This document shows positions 27,067 to 35,959 of a stretch of 64,000 nucleotides of DNA, one piece after another. The DNA comes from Whitmania pigra (taxonomy: Eukaryota > Annelida > Clitellata > Hirudinida > Haemopidae). Numbering within the stretch: the first letter of the stretch is position 1; the number at the start of each line of letters is the position of its first letter. The notes under the pieces were generated by a model. That model ran no database searches, had not been told where the DNA came from, and saw only the letters and a list, made by a program, of their open reading frames with translations. The translations under genes were made by a program, and so were the position numbers. The stretch spans positions 50,632 through 114,631 of the forward strand of contig JAJTWR010000105.1 in NCBI GenBank assembly GCA_021613335.1, written 5' to 3'.

Positions 27067-28203
27067 ATGGGTAAAAACATTATATTTTTTTCCTTTATTC
27101 TGTTTTTTAGCTATCAATCAGAAGCGCAAAAAACTAAACTTCAAATTGCTCAAAACGCCGTAGGGAAACTTCGTGTCAGTGTTGAACAGAAAGAAAGTCT
27201 TAAAAATCAGCTTAAAATAATAGGAGAGGGGATCCAAGCTATTGAAAGCGCCCAAAACGATCGCAAAACAAAAAACTGGTCTATAACTTGGGCAATAAAA
27301 TCATATCTGAGTTCTTATGAAGCTATTTTAGATACCAACGAGATAAAAGCCGAAAAATATTATGAATTGGCTATAAAAGCCTTAGAAAAAGCCAAAAATT
27401 TAGATAAATACGAAGAAAATTCAGAGCTTGTAGAAATTTCTAACTACAATATCAAAGTTAAAAAGCTAATAAAAGCCAATAATTATTTTTTACAAAATGA
27501 TTTTTTAAACGCTTTTAATGCCTTTAAAGAGGTAAGTGATTTTTTACCTAAAGACACCTCGTTAGCTATTAACACGGCGCTTGCGGCCCTTAACTTAGAG
27601 AAACAAGACGAAGCTTTAGAATATTTTAAAAGAGCTAAAGAAAATGGAATAAAAAATCCGATGGTTTTTCAACAGATGGCTTATTTATATAAATCCAAAC
27701 TTGAAAACAATAAAGCTATTGCTGTTTTAAAAGATGGGTTGGCGCATCATCCTAATCATTTGGCGCTGAATTATACCTATATAAATATGCTTTTAGATAA
27801 CGAAAAATATGAAAAAGCATTAAAAAAAATAGAAGAACTAACTTTTATAGATATAAAAAACAAACTGTTATATTATTTATTGGGATATCTTCAGCAAGAA
27901 AAATTTGAAAATAACGAGGCCGCAGAAATTGCCTATAAAAAATCTTTAAGTTTAGATTCCAACTATTTCGATGCTTTATATCAACTGTCGCTTGTATATA
28001 TAAAAAATGCCGGATTGGCATTAAACAGAAAAGATAATGCCCAATTTGTCTATGAAATTAACCGTTCAGAAACTTCTTTATTGAAAGCATACAACGTTAA
28101 TTTTAATGATGTTAACACAATTAAACTTTTGATTGAAATTTATGTTCGAAAAAATAAGTTGGATAAAGTGCAAAAACTAAAAAGAAAGCTTAATGAGTTT
28201 TAG
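27067..28203 (+). CDS. Exported TPR-repeat protein (paralogue 2)
   Basis: 378 aa. Signal peptide MGKNIIFFSFILFFSYQSEAQ, then an N-terminal helical region in which KNWSITWAIKSYLSSYEAILDT parallels SAWSVRALLASVIAYIDT of the upstream paralogue. TPR repeats follow around residues 135-330. It is more Lys/Asn-rich and more diverged than its neighbour, which suggests an old tandem duplication. Function unknown. Confidence 0.83.
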   Translation: MGKNIIFFSFILFFSYQSEAQKTKLQIAQNAVGKLRVSVEQKESLKNQLKIIGEGIQAIESAQNDRKTKNWSITWAIKSYLSSYEAILDTNEIKAEKYYELAIKALEKAKNLDKYEENSELVEISNYNIKVKKLIKANNYFLQNDFLNAFNAFKEVSDFLPKDTSLAINTALAALNLEKQDEALEYFKRAKENGIKNPMVFQQMAYLYKSKLENNKAIAVLKDGLAHHPNHLALNYTYINMLLDNEKYEKALKKIEELTFIDIKNKLLYYLLGYLQQEKFENNEAAEIAYKKSLSLDSNYFDALYQLSLVYIKNAGLALNRKDNAQFVYEINRSETSLLKAYNVNFNDVNTIKLLIEIYVRKNKLDKVQKLKRKLNEF

Positions 28204-28504
28204 GGTTGAATTTAGAATAGAAACGGAGAATATAAACTTAACATAATATAAATTATAGGACAATTAATTTTAGGACGTAAGTCATTGACTGTCAACGTAC
28301 AAATTTTATACGTACAAAAAACAGACGTAGTGAATTTTATACGTACAAAAAAGCTACACGCTTCTGGTTAATTCCAAAAAAGAAAACTGCCAGAGTACAA
28401 AATCTTAAAATTAGCCAGGTTGCGTATATTTGCTTTGTTTTTAATTTTTTACCGTCATTTATTTGATAAATGGGTAAATTTTAAAACAAGTAATTTTGTG
28501 CCTC
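28204..28504 (+). repeat. Gap with a 20-bp tandem-spaced direct repeat and a -7 element
   Basis: A 20-bp unit starting AATTTTATACGTACAAAA occurs at 28302-28321 and 28333-28352 (31 nt apart). A partial third copy (ACGTACAAA) precedes it at about 28295. At the end of the gap TAATTTTG (28491-28498) fits the -7 consensus, 7 nt before ATG 28505. The nearest TTTG (28462-28465) is 25 nt upstream. The repeats may be binding sites or a relic of slippage. Confidence 0.45.
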
Positions 28505-30682
28505 ATGCTGCATAAGCCCATCAGAACAATTCAAGACTTTTTATTAAGCACCTATTTTGCCGATGGTTTAAGGATAACCATGGGGGTACTTTTTCCATCG
28601 CTGATTATGGCTCGATTTGGGCAACTAAGCTATGGGATGACTCTTTCTTTAGGCGCTTTGTGCGTAAGTATTGTAGACACGCCCGGGCCCATTGTTCACC
28701 GGCGAAACGCCATGTTGGTAACCGCTGCGCTTACTTTCTTGGTTTCAATTATTGTAGGGTTAACAAATACCAATGTTTACCTTACGGCCGTTATTTTAAC
28801 CTCATGCAGCTTTCTGTTTTCCATGTTCTTTCTCTATGGAAACCGTGCTGCTTCAGTGGGTACGGCGGTATTGTTGATTATGGTATTGAGTATAGATGAT
28901 TTCCGAAATTGGCGCGATGTTATTTTTTATGCCATACTTGTTTTTACGGGATCGATTTGGTATACCCTACTCAGTTACAGTGTTTATCGTTTACGTCCAT
29001 ACAGGATACTACAACAAATACTTAGCGATTCAATTTTGGAAGTAAGCCAATTTCTTCGGGCCAAGGCGAAATTTTATAATCCGAAAATAGATTATGATAA
29101 AACCTATACCGATTTACTGGAACTGCAAATAAAAGTTAGCCATAAGCAAGATGAAGTTAGGGATGTTCTTTTCAGGATGCGGGAAATAGTTAGAGAATCA
29201 ACCCCTGAGGGCAGGTTTCTACTGCTTGTTTTTTTAGATATGGTTGATTTGTTTGAACAAATTATGTCTACCCATTATAACTACAAAAAACTGCGCGAAC
29301 AATTCCACCATATTGACATCCTGAATAGATACGAAAAAATCCTCATTAAAATAGCAATCTCTTTGGAGGAAATTGCTTTTGCTTTAAAAAGAGGCGGAAA
29401 TCCTGTTTTAGCCAATAATTTAACCCATGATATTTACGCTTTAAAAAAAGAAATAACCGCGCTGGAAACCAATCAGGAACCTCATCAATACAATAATTTG
29501 GGGATTATTATGCTCAAAAATATTGAGATCAATATCGAAAATATTGTTTCCAGAATAACAACTATCAACTCTTACTTTAACAAAAAAGAGAAAAAAAACT
29601 TAAAGAAGAGCGATATCGATATAAGCAAGTTTGTGAATAAACAAAATTTTGGCGTAAAGCTTTTTTATGAAAATTTAAGTTTCAGTTCATCTACTTTCAG
29701 GCATTCTTTAAGAGTGTCTGTTGCCATGCTTGTTGGTTTTATTGTAGCCAAACTTCTTAGTTTCGAACACAGCTATTGGATTTTGCTCACCATTTTGGTA
29801 ATTTCTAAACCGGGTTTCAGCTTAACCAAAGAGCGCAATATTCAACGGATTATAGGCACAGTGGCAGGAGCCTTTATCGGCATGAGCGTTTTAAAGTTTG
29901 TGGATGATAAAAATATCCTGTTTGTTATTCTATTAATCTGCATGATAGGTTGTTATAGTTTTCAACGCAAAAATTATGTGATAAGCGTTCTTTTTATGAC
30001 GCCCTATATATTGGTTCTTTTTAATTTTTTGGGTATGGGCGGAATTTCTATAGCCCGGGAACGTATTTATGATACCTTAATAGGATCGGCAATTGCTTTT
30101 TTGGCTAGTTATTCATTGTTTCCCTTTTGGGAATATGAAAAGCTGAAAGAAGCCATGGCGGATATGATTAAATCCAACAGAAATTATTTTGAACAGGTTT
30201 CCATCCTGTATTTTAACCCTCATAAACATCATTTAACTATTTATAAAATAGCCAGAAAAGAAGTTTATGTAAATTCTTCAAATCTGTCGTCGTTGTTTCA
30301 GCGTATGTTTTCCGAACCCAAAAGCAAACAGTTAAACATGAAAGAATTGCATCAATTTACCGTGCTTAACCATCTCATTACCTCATATATTGCCTCATTA
30401 TCGGTAAATCAGAAAGAACATAATTTTTCTCATCAAAATATTGAGGAACTTAAACCGGTAGCCGATAATACGCTCTATTTGCTGGACAGCGTTTACGAAA
30501 TATTGCTAAACCGTGCACAACCTCTTGTAAACGTACCTTTGATTCGTAGAAATCCCGATCAGGATGAATTTAAAACTCAAGCAGAGATTGCCCTTGCCGA
30601 ACAATTTGATTTGCTGCAAAAAGTAGCTTATGATATTTACAAATTGGTTCATAAAATGGATTTTTCTCAGCAAAAAAAATAA
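28505..30682 (+). CDS. FUSC/YccS-type inner membrane protein
   Basis: 725 aa from ATG 28505. A TTG at 28498-3 in frame would add three residues but overlaps the -7 element, so ATG was preferred. Two hydrophobic blocks of about six helices each (residues about 15-165 and 405-540) are separated by a cytoplasmic helical region of about 220 residues, and a C-terminal soluble helical part follows. This is the layout of the FUSC family (YccS, aromatic-acid-exporter-like). RHSLRVSVAMLVGF and SYWILLTILVISKPGFSLTKER are family-type segments. Members are thought to be efflux or envelope proteins; the substrate is unknown. It is convergent with the L,D-transpeptidase gene. Confidence 0.85.
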   Translation: MLHKPIRTIQDFLLSTYFADGLRITMGVLFPSLIMARFGQLSYGMTLSLGALCVSIVDTPGPIVHRRNAMLVTAALTFLVSIIVGLTNTNVYLTAVILTSCSFLFSMFFLYGNRAASVGTAVLLIMVLSIDDFRNWRDVIFYAILVFTGSIWYTLLSYSVYRLRPYRILQQILSDSILEVSQFLRAKAKFYNPKIDYDKTYTDLLELQIKVSHKQDEVRDVLFRMREIVRESTPEGRFLLLVFLDMVDLFEQIMSTHYNYKKLREQFHHIDILNRYEKILIKIAISLEEIAFALKRGGNPVLANNLTHDIYALKKEITALETNQEPHQYNNLGIIMLKNIEINIENIVSRITTINSYFNKKEKKNLKKSDIDISKFVNKQNFGVKLFYENLSFSSSTFRHSLRVSVAMLVGFIVAKLLSFEHSYWILLTILVISKPGFSLTKERNIQRIIGTVAGAFIGMSVLKFVDDKNILFVILLICMIGCYSFQRKNYVISVLFMTPYILVLFNFLGMGGISIARERIYDTLIGSAIAFLASYSLFPFWEYEKLKEAMADMIKSNRNYFEQVSILYFNPHKHHLTIYKIARKEVYVNSSNLSSLFQRMFSEPKSKQLNMKELHQFTVLNHLITSYIASLSVNQKEHNFSHQNIEELKPVADNTLYLLDSVYEILLNRAQPLVNVPLIRRNPDQDEFKTQAEIALAEQFDLLQKVAYDIYKLVHKMDFSQQKK

Positions 30683-30739
30683 AATCTTTACGGGGGAAAT
30701 ATTTTATAAAATTTCAACAAACCATTTTTAAACAGTTTC

Positions 30740-32326
30740 TTACAAAACATAGCGTTTTAATGCTGCCCATAAAATTTCATCGTACTGGTAAATATCCGGT
30801 CTAAGTTTTAATTTCCCATTTTCTGCCCAAGCGGTGTAATACACCAACAATAGTCCCACGTTTTTACGCACGGCAAACCAACTGGGTTTTAATGTAAATG
30901 TTTTGGTAGTATCAGAGCGAAGAGCCAATTTTTTTAAAAATTTATCGTTGAGGGCGGTGTCTATAGGCGGCAGGTAAACATTCATTCTTAAATTATCATA
31001 TTGATACTTATTTTTTACCAATAATTCGGCCATTTTTAAGGGGTCTTCTATGCGTATGCAGCCATGGCTAAGGGCCCTGTTGGCCAGTTTAAAACCGTAT
31101 TTATTATTGGTATCGTGCAAGTAAATGCTCGAATTGCTTTCAAATACAAATTTAAACCGGCCTAAAGCATTATCCTCTCCGGAGCCTTGCTTAAACTTAA
31201 ACGGCAACTTTTCTCTTTTATATTTATTCCATTTAATGGTATCGGGTTGATTAACCGGCTTACCTTTGTAAAATACCTTAATGTTGTTTTTCTCCAAATA
31301 AAACGGGTCTTTGCTTGCCATATAGTAAATCTCATTTTGAGCAATGCTCATAGGGATATTCCAAACAGGGTTAACCTGTATGGCATTAAATGTGCTTATT
31401 AATTGAGGGGTTTCATGGTTTTTGGGTTTATCTTCAAATTTGCCGCTTTTCATATAAATCTTAATTTTTTCAGCATAATTTGCCTCTCTCTTCTCCCCTA
31501 CGCATACATTCATGCGAGCTAAAGTATCATTTCCTTTAAACCAAGTAAGACTAAAATCAGGTATATTAATTACCACTATTTCATCGGTTTCAACAGGCAA
31601 ACGCCAACGCATGCGTTCCATATTTAGTTTTATTTGCCTGATGGAAAAATCATTTTCATTATGCAGACTATCGCGATAATGAGCCAACTGTTTTTTCAAC
31701 TCGGTATAAGTTTTGCTTTTCGGTTGAGCGTCTTTCAACTCAGCTAAAATATCATTTGTTGTTAGGGTTTTAATCATAGACAAGCTATCCGGCCTTTTAT
31801 TTTGAATATAATATCTGTTAAAAATGTATCGGGGCTCAACAACTCCGTATTTCATGTAATTGTAATATTTTAATAAACTTTCTGCCGCTCTGATTTCAAG
31901 TTTGGCTATCACGGGGTATACCCGGTCAACGGCGCTAAAATTATTGTCCTTTAGCTTTTTAAGCTGTAGCTTCAACTCATCAACCATAAAAACATCGGGG
32001 TTAAAACCGTCGGCTTTACTTAATTCGAGATAACTTACCAAACTGTCTAATTTATTGTTTGCAAAAAAAAGAGTAACCAGTTGCGGCATAAATTCCTGCT
32101 TCTCATAATAAGCCCTGATTATTTTAGGATTATACAATTTGGCCTTTTTTAGTTCTTGTAAAAATATCGGTCTGTAAACATTCATATCGAATTTTTTGTA
32201 CAGATTATTTTTAAAATGTTTCGATAAAACGACGGCTATTGGAGGTTTTTCACGAAAAAAGTTGCAAGAAATGAAAATACTGTAAACAAGAATCAGGCAG
32301 ACAGTTTTTTTCAACAAAGTATACAT
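30740..32326 (-). CDS. L,D-transpeptidase lipoprotein (YcbB-like)
   Basis: 528 aa. Lipoprotein signal peptide MYTLLKKTVCLILVYSIFISC with the lipobox cysteine at residue 21 (FISC). An N-terminal helical scaffold region follows, then the YkuD catalytic domain from VVINIPDFSLTWF, with the HDTNN segment and the active-site motif SHGCIR near residues 421-427. It makes 3-3 cross-links in peptidoglycan or attaches proteins to it. The length and domain order match Bacteroidota YcbB-like enzymes. It is divergent from the his operon; TAGGTTTG on the minus strand at 32400-32407 may be its -7 element. Confidence 0.92.
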   Translation of the reverse strand: MYTLLKKTVCLILVYSIFISCNFFREKPPIAVVLSKHFKNNLYKKFDMNVYRPIFLQELKKAKLYNPKIIRAYYEKQEFMPQLVTLFFANNKLDSLVSYLELSKADGFNPDVFMVDELKLQLKKLKDNNFSAVDRVYPVIAKLEIRAAESLLKYYNYMKYGVVEPRYIFNRYYIQNKRPDSLSMIKTLTTNDILAELKDAQPKSKTYTELKKQLAHYRDSLHNENDFSIRQIKLNMERMRWRLPVETDEIVVINIPDFSLTWFKGNDTLARMNVCVGEKREANYAEKIKIYMKSGKFEDKPKNHETPQLISTFNAIQVNPVWNIPMSIAQNEIYYMASKDPFYLEKNNIKVFYKGKPVNQPDTIKWNKYKREKLPFKFKQGSGEDNALGRFKFVFESNSSIYLHDTNNKYGFKLANRALSHGCIRIEDPLKMAELLVKNKYQYDNLRMNVYLPPIDTALNDKFLKKLALRSDTTKTFTLKPSWFAVRKNVGLLLVYYTAWAENGKLKLRPDIYQYDEILWAALKRYVL

Positions 32327-32383
32327 GGTTTAACTCGGCGAAATCAAAATTTTTTATAAAAATGCAAAAATTTGTTTATTCCT

Positions 32384-32413
32384 TTTGATTTTTCAATTTC
32401 AAACCTATATTTG
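32384..32413 (+). promoter_or_regulatory. Promoter of the histidine operon
   Basis: TTTG at 32384-32387 and TATATTTG at 32406-32413 form a -33/-7 pair with an 18-nt spacer, close to the Bacteroidota consensus TTTG-N19-TAnnTTTG. The transcript would start near 32420, giving a leader of about 160 nt before hisG with the His-rich reading frame in it. A possible divergent -7 for the L,D-transpeptidase gene overlaps at 32400-32407. Confidence 0.7.
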
Positions 32414-32448
32414 CAAATGATTTTTGCGACGTTAAGGATAAAAAATAA

Positions 32449-32508
32449 ATGAATCAATTTTTAAACCAATATTTACGCTTGCATCATCGCCATTGTGGCG
32501 AGGGATAA
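32449..32508 (+). CDS. Candidate histidine leader peptide
   Basis: A 19-codon frame from ATG 32449 to TAA 32506-32508 reads MNQFLNQYLRLHHRHCGEG. Three of four consecutive codons (12, 13 and 15) are His codons, just before the stop, and it lies 71 nt upstream of hisG behind a good promoter. Ribosome stalling at scarce His-tRNA would then influence downstream RNA folding. Short histidine-cluster peptides ahead of his operons are the established sign of attenuation in enterobacteria. The role here is inferred from position and codons. Confidence 0.65.
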   Translation: MNQFLNQYLRLHHRHCGEG

Positions 32509-32540
32509 CACGATGGTTTTGTAGGTCAAAACCGGTTTAA
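32482..32540 (+). promoter_or_regulatory. Alternative hairpins of the his leader (candidate attenuator)
   Basis: Three pairings compete. TCGCCA-TTG-TGGCGA (32487-32501) overlaps the His codons. CATCG at 32485-32489 can instead pair with CGATG at 32511-32515. GGTTTTG (32515-32521) pairs with CAAAACC (32527-32533) around a 5-nt loop, while AAACC can also pair with the following GGTTT (32534-32538). A ribosome held on the His codons would block the first hairpin. No long T-tract follows, so the final stem may act on translation or termination through another factor. Confidence 0.45.
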
Positions 32541-32579
32541 AATTTAGTTCATTATTATTTATTTTATTAACCCTTCCGA

Positions 32580-33431
32580 TTGAAAACTTTAAAAATAGCT
32601 ATCCAAAAATCGGGTAGATTAAACGAAAAATCCGTAGAAATTCTCAAAAATTGCGGTCTTAATTTTGAAAATTACAAAAGTTCTCTTATTTCTGCCGTTA
32701 CCAATTTTCCTTTAGAAATTCTTTTTCTAAGAGATGACGACATTCCTGAATATGTTCAGGATGGAATTGCCGATTTAGGTATTGTTGGCCAAAACATGAC
32801 CGCAGAAACCCAAGCCAACGTAACATGCCTGCAAGTGCTCGGCTTTGGGAAATGTTCACTAAAAATTGCCGTAAAAGCCAGCGATGAAATCACTCATATA
32901 GGCCAATTAAACGGTAAATCCATTGCCACCGCTTACCCTGTTATTCTTAATAAATATCTTCGGCAAAATCATGTTAATGCCGAAATCAGGACCATTTCAG
33001 GTTCGGTAGAAATTGGGCCCGGCTTGGGTTTAAGCGACGCCATTTTTGATATTGTTTCTACCGGAGGCACTTTAAAGAGCAATGGCCTAAAGCCTGTTTT
33101 TAACGTCATGGAATCTGAGGCGGTATTAATAGGCAAACCGGGTATTGCAGATAACCCTGTTGTACAAGAATTATTGCAAAGGATGCAATCTGTACTAAGG
33201 GCCAAAGCCACAAAATATGTGGTATTAAACGTGGCTAAGGAAAACCTTCAGGATGTAGTAAATTTGCTGTCAGGCATTAAAAGCCCTACGGTTGTTCCCT
33301 TGTATAACGAAGGTTGGGTTGCGGTACACTCTGTTATTGCCGAACAAGATTTTTGGGAGAAAATAAACAAACTTAAATCGGTAGGCGCTCAGGGTATTGT
33401 GGTTATTCCAATTGAGAAAATCATTAATTAA
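32580..33431 (+). CDS. hisG: ATP phosphoribosyltransferase (long form)
   Basis: 283 aa, first enzyme of histidine synthesis, joining ATP and PRPP. The long type with its own regulatory C-terminal domain (about residues 210-283) binds histidine as feedback inhibitor and needs no HisZ. MKTLKIAIQKSGRLNEKSVE is the typical start, and DLGIVGQNM, IATAYPVI and DIVSTGGTLKSNGL are active-site stretches. The start codon is TTG (32580). It opens the complete his operon and is preceded by the candidate leader. Confidence 0.97.
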   Translation: MKTLKIAIQKSGRLNEKSVEILKNCGLNFENYKSSLISAVTNFPLEILFLRDDDIPEYVQDGIADLGIVGQNMTAETQANVTCLQVLGFGKCSLKIAVKASDEITHIGQLNGKSIATAYPVILNKYLRQNHVNAEIRTISGSVEIGPGLGLSDAIFDIVSTGGTLKSNGLKPVFNVMESEAVLIGKPGIADNPVVQELLQRMQSVLRAKATKYVVLNVAKENLQDVVNLLSGIKSPTVVPLYNEGWVAVHSVIAEQDFWEKINKLKSVGAQGIVVIPIEKIIN

Positions 33432-33500
33432 ATTTAAATCTATTTTTTGTCATAAAGTTGTATCGGGTTATAATTATCGGTTAAATTAAAACATAATATA

Positions 33501-34787
33501 TTGAAAGTCTATAATTTTAAAGATTTAACTAAACAAAAAATTTCAGAAATATGTTCCCGTTCAATTCCTGATGATATGGAAATTGAAAACCGGATAAAAC
33601 AGATTATTGCTGAAACAAAAACCTACGGAGATGAAGCCTTAATTAACTATTCGGCGCAGTTTGACAAGGTTCGTCTTTCGCAACTTTACATAGACAGGCA
33701 AAGCATGGAAAAACGGGCTTCCGGAATACCGGTTAAAGTAAAAAAGGCCATCAATACCGCCTATGGAAATATCTATAAATTTCATGCGGCGCAGTTGCAA
33801 AAAGAAAATGGTATTGAAACCATGAAAGGGGTTTATTGCTGGCGTGAAAACAGGGCTATCGAAAAAGTTGGTCTTTACATTCCGGGAGGTACCGCCGTGC
33901 TGCCCAGCACTTTTTTGATGTTAGGCATTCCGGCTAAAATTGCAGGTTGTAAAGAAATAGTAGTTTGTTCGCCTCCGCAAAAAAACGGAACCATAAATTG
34001 TTGCATAGCATACATTGCAACTTTACTTCAGATTGATAAAATTTACCTCATTGGAGGCGCTCAGGCAATAGCCGCTATGGCCTATGGCACTGTTAGCGTT
34101 CCTAAAGTAAATAAAATTTTTGGTCCGGGTAACCGATATGTAACCGGGGCTAAAAAAGCGGTACAAAATGTGTGCGCTATTGATATGCCGGCCGGCCCTT
34201 CAGAGGTTTTGGTGATAGCCGATGAATCTGCCAATCCCTGTTTTGTTGCTTCAGATTTATTGGCTCAGGCAGAACATGGAATTGATAGTCAGGCTATTTT
34301 GGCGTCAAATTCATTAAAAATAATAGATGATACCTTAAAAAATATTGAAAAACAAATTATTAAATTACCAAGACACCATATTGCCCGCCAAGCAATAGCC
34401 AATTCTTACGCCGTGCATACCCAAAATATAGAGCAGGCCATAGCCTTCAGTAATCTTTATGCGCCCGAACACTTAATTTTAGCCGCTGCCGCATTTGAAA
34501 AATTAATCCCTTTAATAACTAATGCGGGCTCTGTATTTTTGGGCAATTTTACTCCCGAAAGCGCCGGAGACTATGCCTCGGGCGCTAATCACACCTTACC
34601 TACAAGCGGCTTTGCAAACGCATTTTCAGGAGTTTCGGTTGATACGTTTCTCAAAAAGATTACCTTTCAACATATCAATCAGGAAGGGTTAAAAAATATT
34701 GGAAGCACGGTAGAAACTTTAGCAAAAGCCGAAGGTTTACAGGCGCACAAAAACGCCATAAGCATCAGGCTGGCAAATTTAGATTAA
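33501..34787 (+). CDS. hisD: Histidinol dehydrogenase
   Basis: 428 aa, zinc-dependent, oxidises histidinol twice to histidine with NAD. Signatures: VGLYIPGGTAVLPSTFLMLGIPA, KIFGPGNRYVTGAKK, the AGPSEVLVIAD stretch, QAEHGIDSQA with zinc ligands, and GANHTLPTSGFA near the end. Start is TTG (33501), 69 nt behind hisG. Full length. Confidence 0.97.
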   Translation: MKVYNFKDLTKQKISEICSRSIPDDMEIENRIKQIIAETKTYGDEALINYSAQFDKVRLSQLYIDRQSMEKRASGIPVKVKKAINTAYGNIYKFHAAQLQKENGIETMKGVYCWRENRAIEKVGLYIPGGTAVLPSTFLMLGIPAKIAGCKEIVVCSPPQKNGTINCCIAYIATLLQIDKIYLIGGAQAIAAMAYGTVSVPKVNKIFGPGNRYVTGAKKAVQNVCAIDMPAGPSEVLVIADESANPCFVASDLLAQAEHGIDSQAILASNSLKIIDDTLKNIEKQIIKLPRHHIARQAIANSYAVHTQNIEQAIAFSNLYAPEHLILAAAAFEKLIPLITNAGSVFLGNFTPESAGDYASGANHTLPTSGFANAFSGVSVDTFLKKITFQHINQEGLKNIGSTVETLAKAEGLQAHKNAISIRLANLD

Positions 34788-34889
34788 GCGCGCAAATGTA
34801 AACAAGCATAAAAATCTGTATTAAATAAATAATTTAGATATTTACTTATAAAAGTAAATTTTTCAATAGTTTAAGGTTATTCAATAAAA

Positions 34890-35942
34890 ATGGACATTAG
34901 AGAATTACAAAGAGCGAACATAAAAATACTTCGTCCCTACTTAACGGCCAGAGACGAATTTAAAGGGCAAGCAGAAATTTTTCTGGATGCCAACGAGAAT
35001 AGTTTCGGTTCGCCTTTGCCCGCAAATTACAACCGCTATCCCGACCCCTTGCAACTTGATTTAAAAGAAAAAATTAGCCGGATTAAAGGAGCGCCTGTTG
35101 AAAACATATTTTTGGGCAACGGAAGCGATGAAGCCATTGATCTTTTGTATCGGGCATTTTGTACCCCGGGTAAAGACAATGCTATTACCCATTCGCCCAC
35201 CTACGGCATGTACGAGGTTTCGGCCAATATAAACGATGTTGAATTACGTAAAGTAAATTTAACGGCAGATTATCAGCTTGATTTAGAGAAAATTGCCGAA
35301 ACGGCCGACCAATACACCAAGTTAATTTTTATTTGTTCGCCCAATAACCCTACGGGAAATTCTCTAAACAGAAAAGACATAGAAACGATTTTAGCTAATT
35401 TCAACGGCTTAGTGGTTATTGACGAGGCTTATATCAATTTTGCCCGCCAAAAATCATTTATTCAGGAATTAACCGAATATCCAAATCTGGTAGTGCTTCA
35501 AACTTTTTCTAAGGCCTGGGGCTTGGCTGCTCTCAGGTTGGGCATGGCTTTTTCGTCAACCGTAGTTATTGATATTTTAAACAAGATAAAACCTCCTTAC
35601 AATATTAATCAGGCTACGCAAGATTTAGTTTTTGAGGCTCTTGAGAACATGCAACAAATTAACCGCTGGACTAAAATTACCGTTGCAGAACGAGAAAGAT
35701 TAACTTTGGCTTTGCTTAAACTGTCGGCCGTAAAAAAAGTTTACCCAAGCGAAGCCAATTTTATTTTGGTAAAAATTGAAAATGCTCATCAACTTTATTA
35801 CCAATTGGTAAATTTAGGCATTATTGTAAGAGATCGCTCAAAAGTATCGCTTTGCCAAGATTGTTTACGCATAACCATTGGCACAACTGCCGAAAACAAC
35901 CGCCTGTTAGAAACGCTTATCCAATTAACGCAAAACCGCTAA
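34890..35942 (+). CDS. hisC: Histidinol-phosphate aminotransferase
   Basis: 350 aa, PLP-dependent class I/II aminotransferase that converts imidazole-acetol phosphate to histidinol phosphate. It begins with LRPYLTARDEFKG and LDANENSFGSP. The SPNNPTGN loop, IDEAYINFA (PLP-binding Asp) and TFSKAWGLAALRLG with the PLP lysine are all present. It stands 102 nt after hisD and 17 nt before hisB. Confidence 0.96.
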   Translation: MDIRELQRANIKILRPYLTARDEFKGQAEIFLDANENSFGSPLPANYNRYPDPLQLDLKEKISRIKGAPVENIFLGNGSDEAIDLLYRAFCTPGKDNAITHSPTYGMYEVSANINDVELRKVNLTADYQLDLEKIAETADQYTKLIFICSPNNPTGNSLNRKDIETILANFNGLVVIDEAYINFARQKSFIQELTEYPNLVVLQTFSKAWGLAALRLGMAFSSTVVIDILNKIKPPYNINQATQDLVFEALENMQQINRWTKITVAERERLTLALLKLSAVKKVYPSEANFILVKIENAHQLYYQLVNLGIIVRDRSKVSLCQDCLRITIGTTAENNRLLETLIQLTQNR

Positions 35943-35959
35943 AAGTTAATTTTTAAACA

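Noticed and set aside
28302..28352. Spaced direct repeats considered as a CRISPR array
   Set aside because: Only two full units, an 11-nt spacer, and no cas genes nearby.
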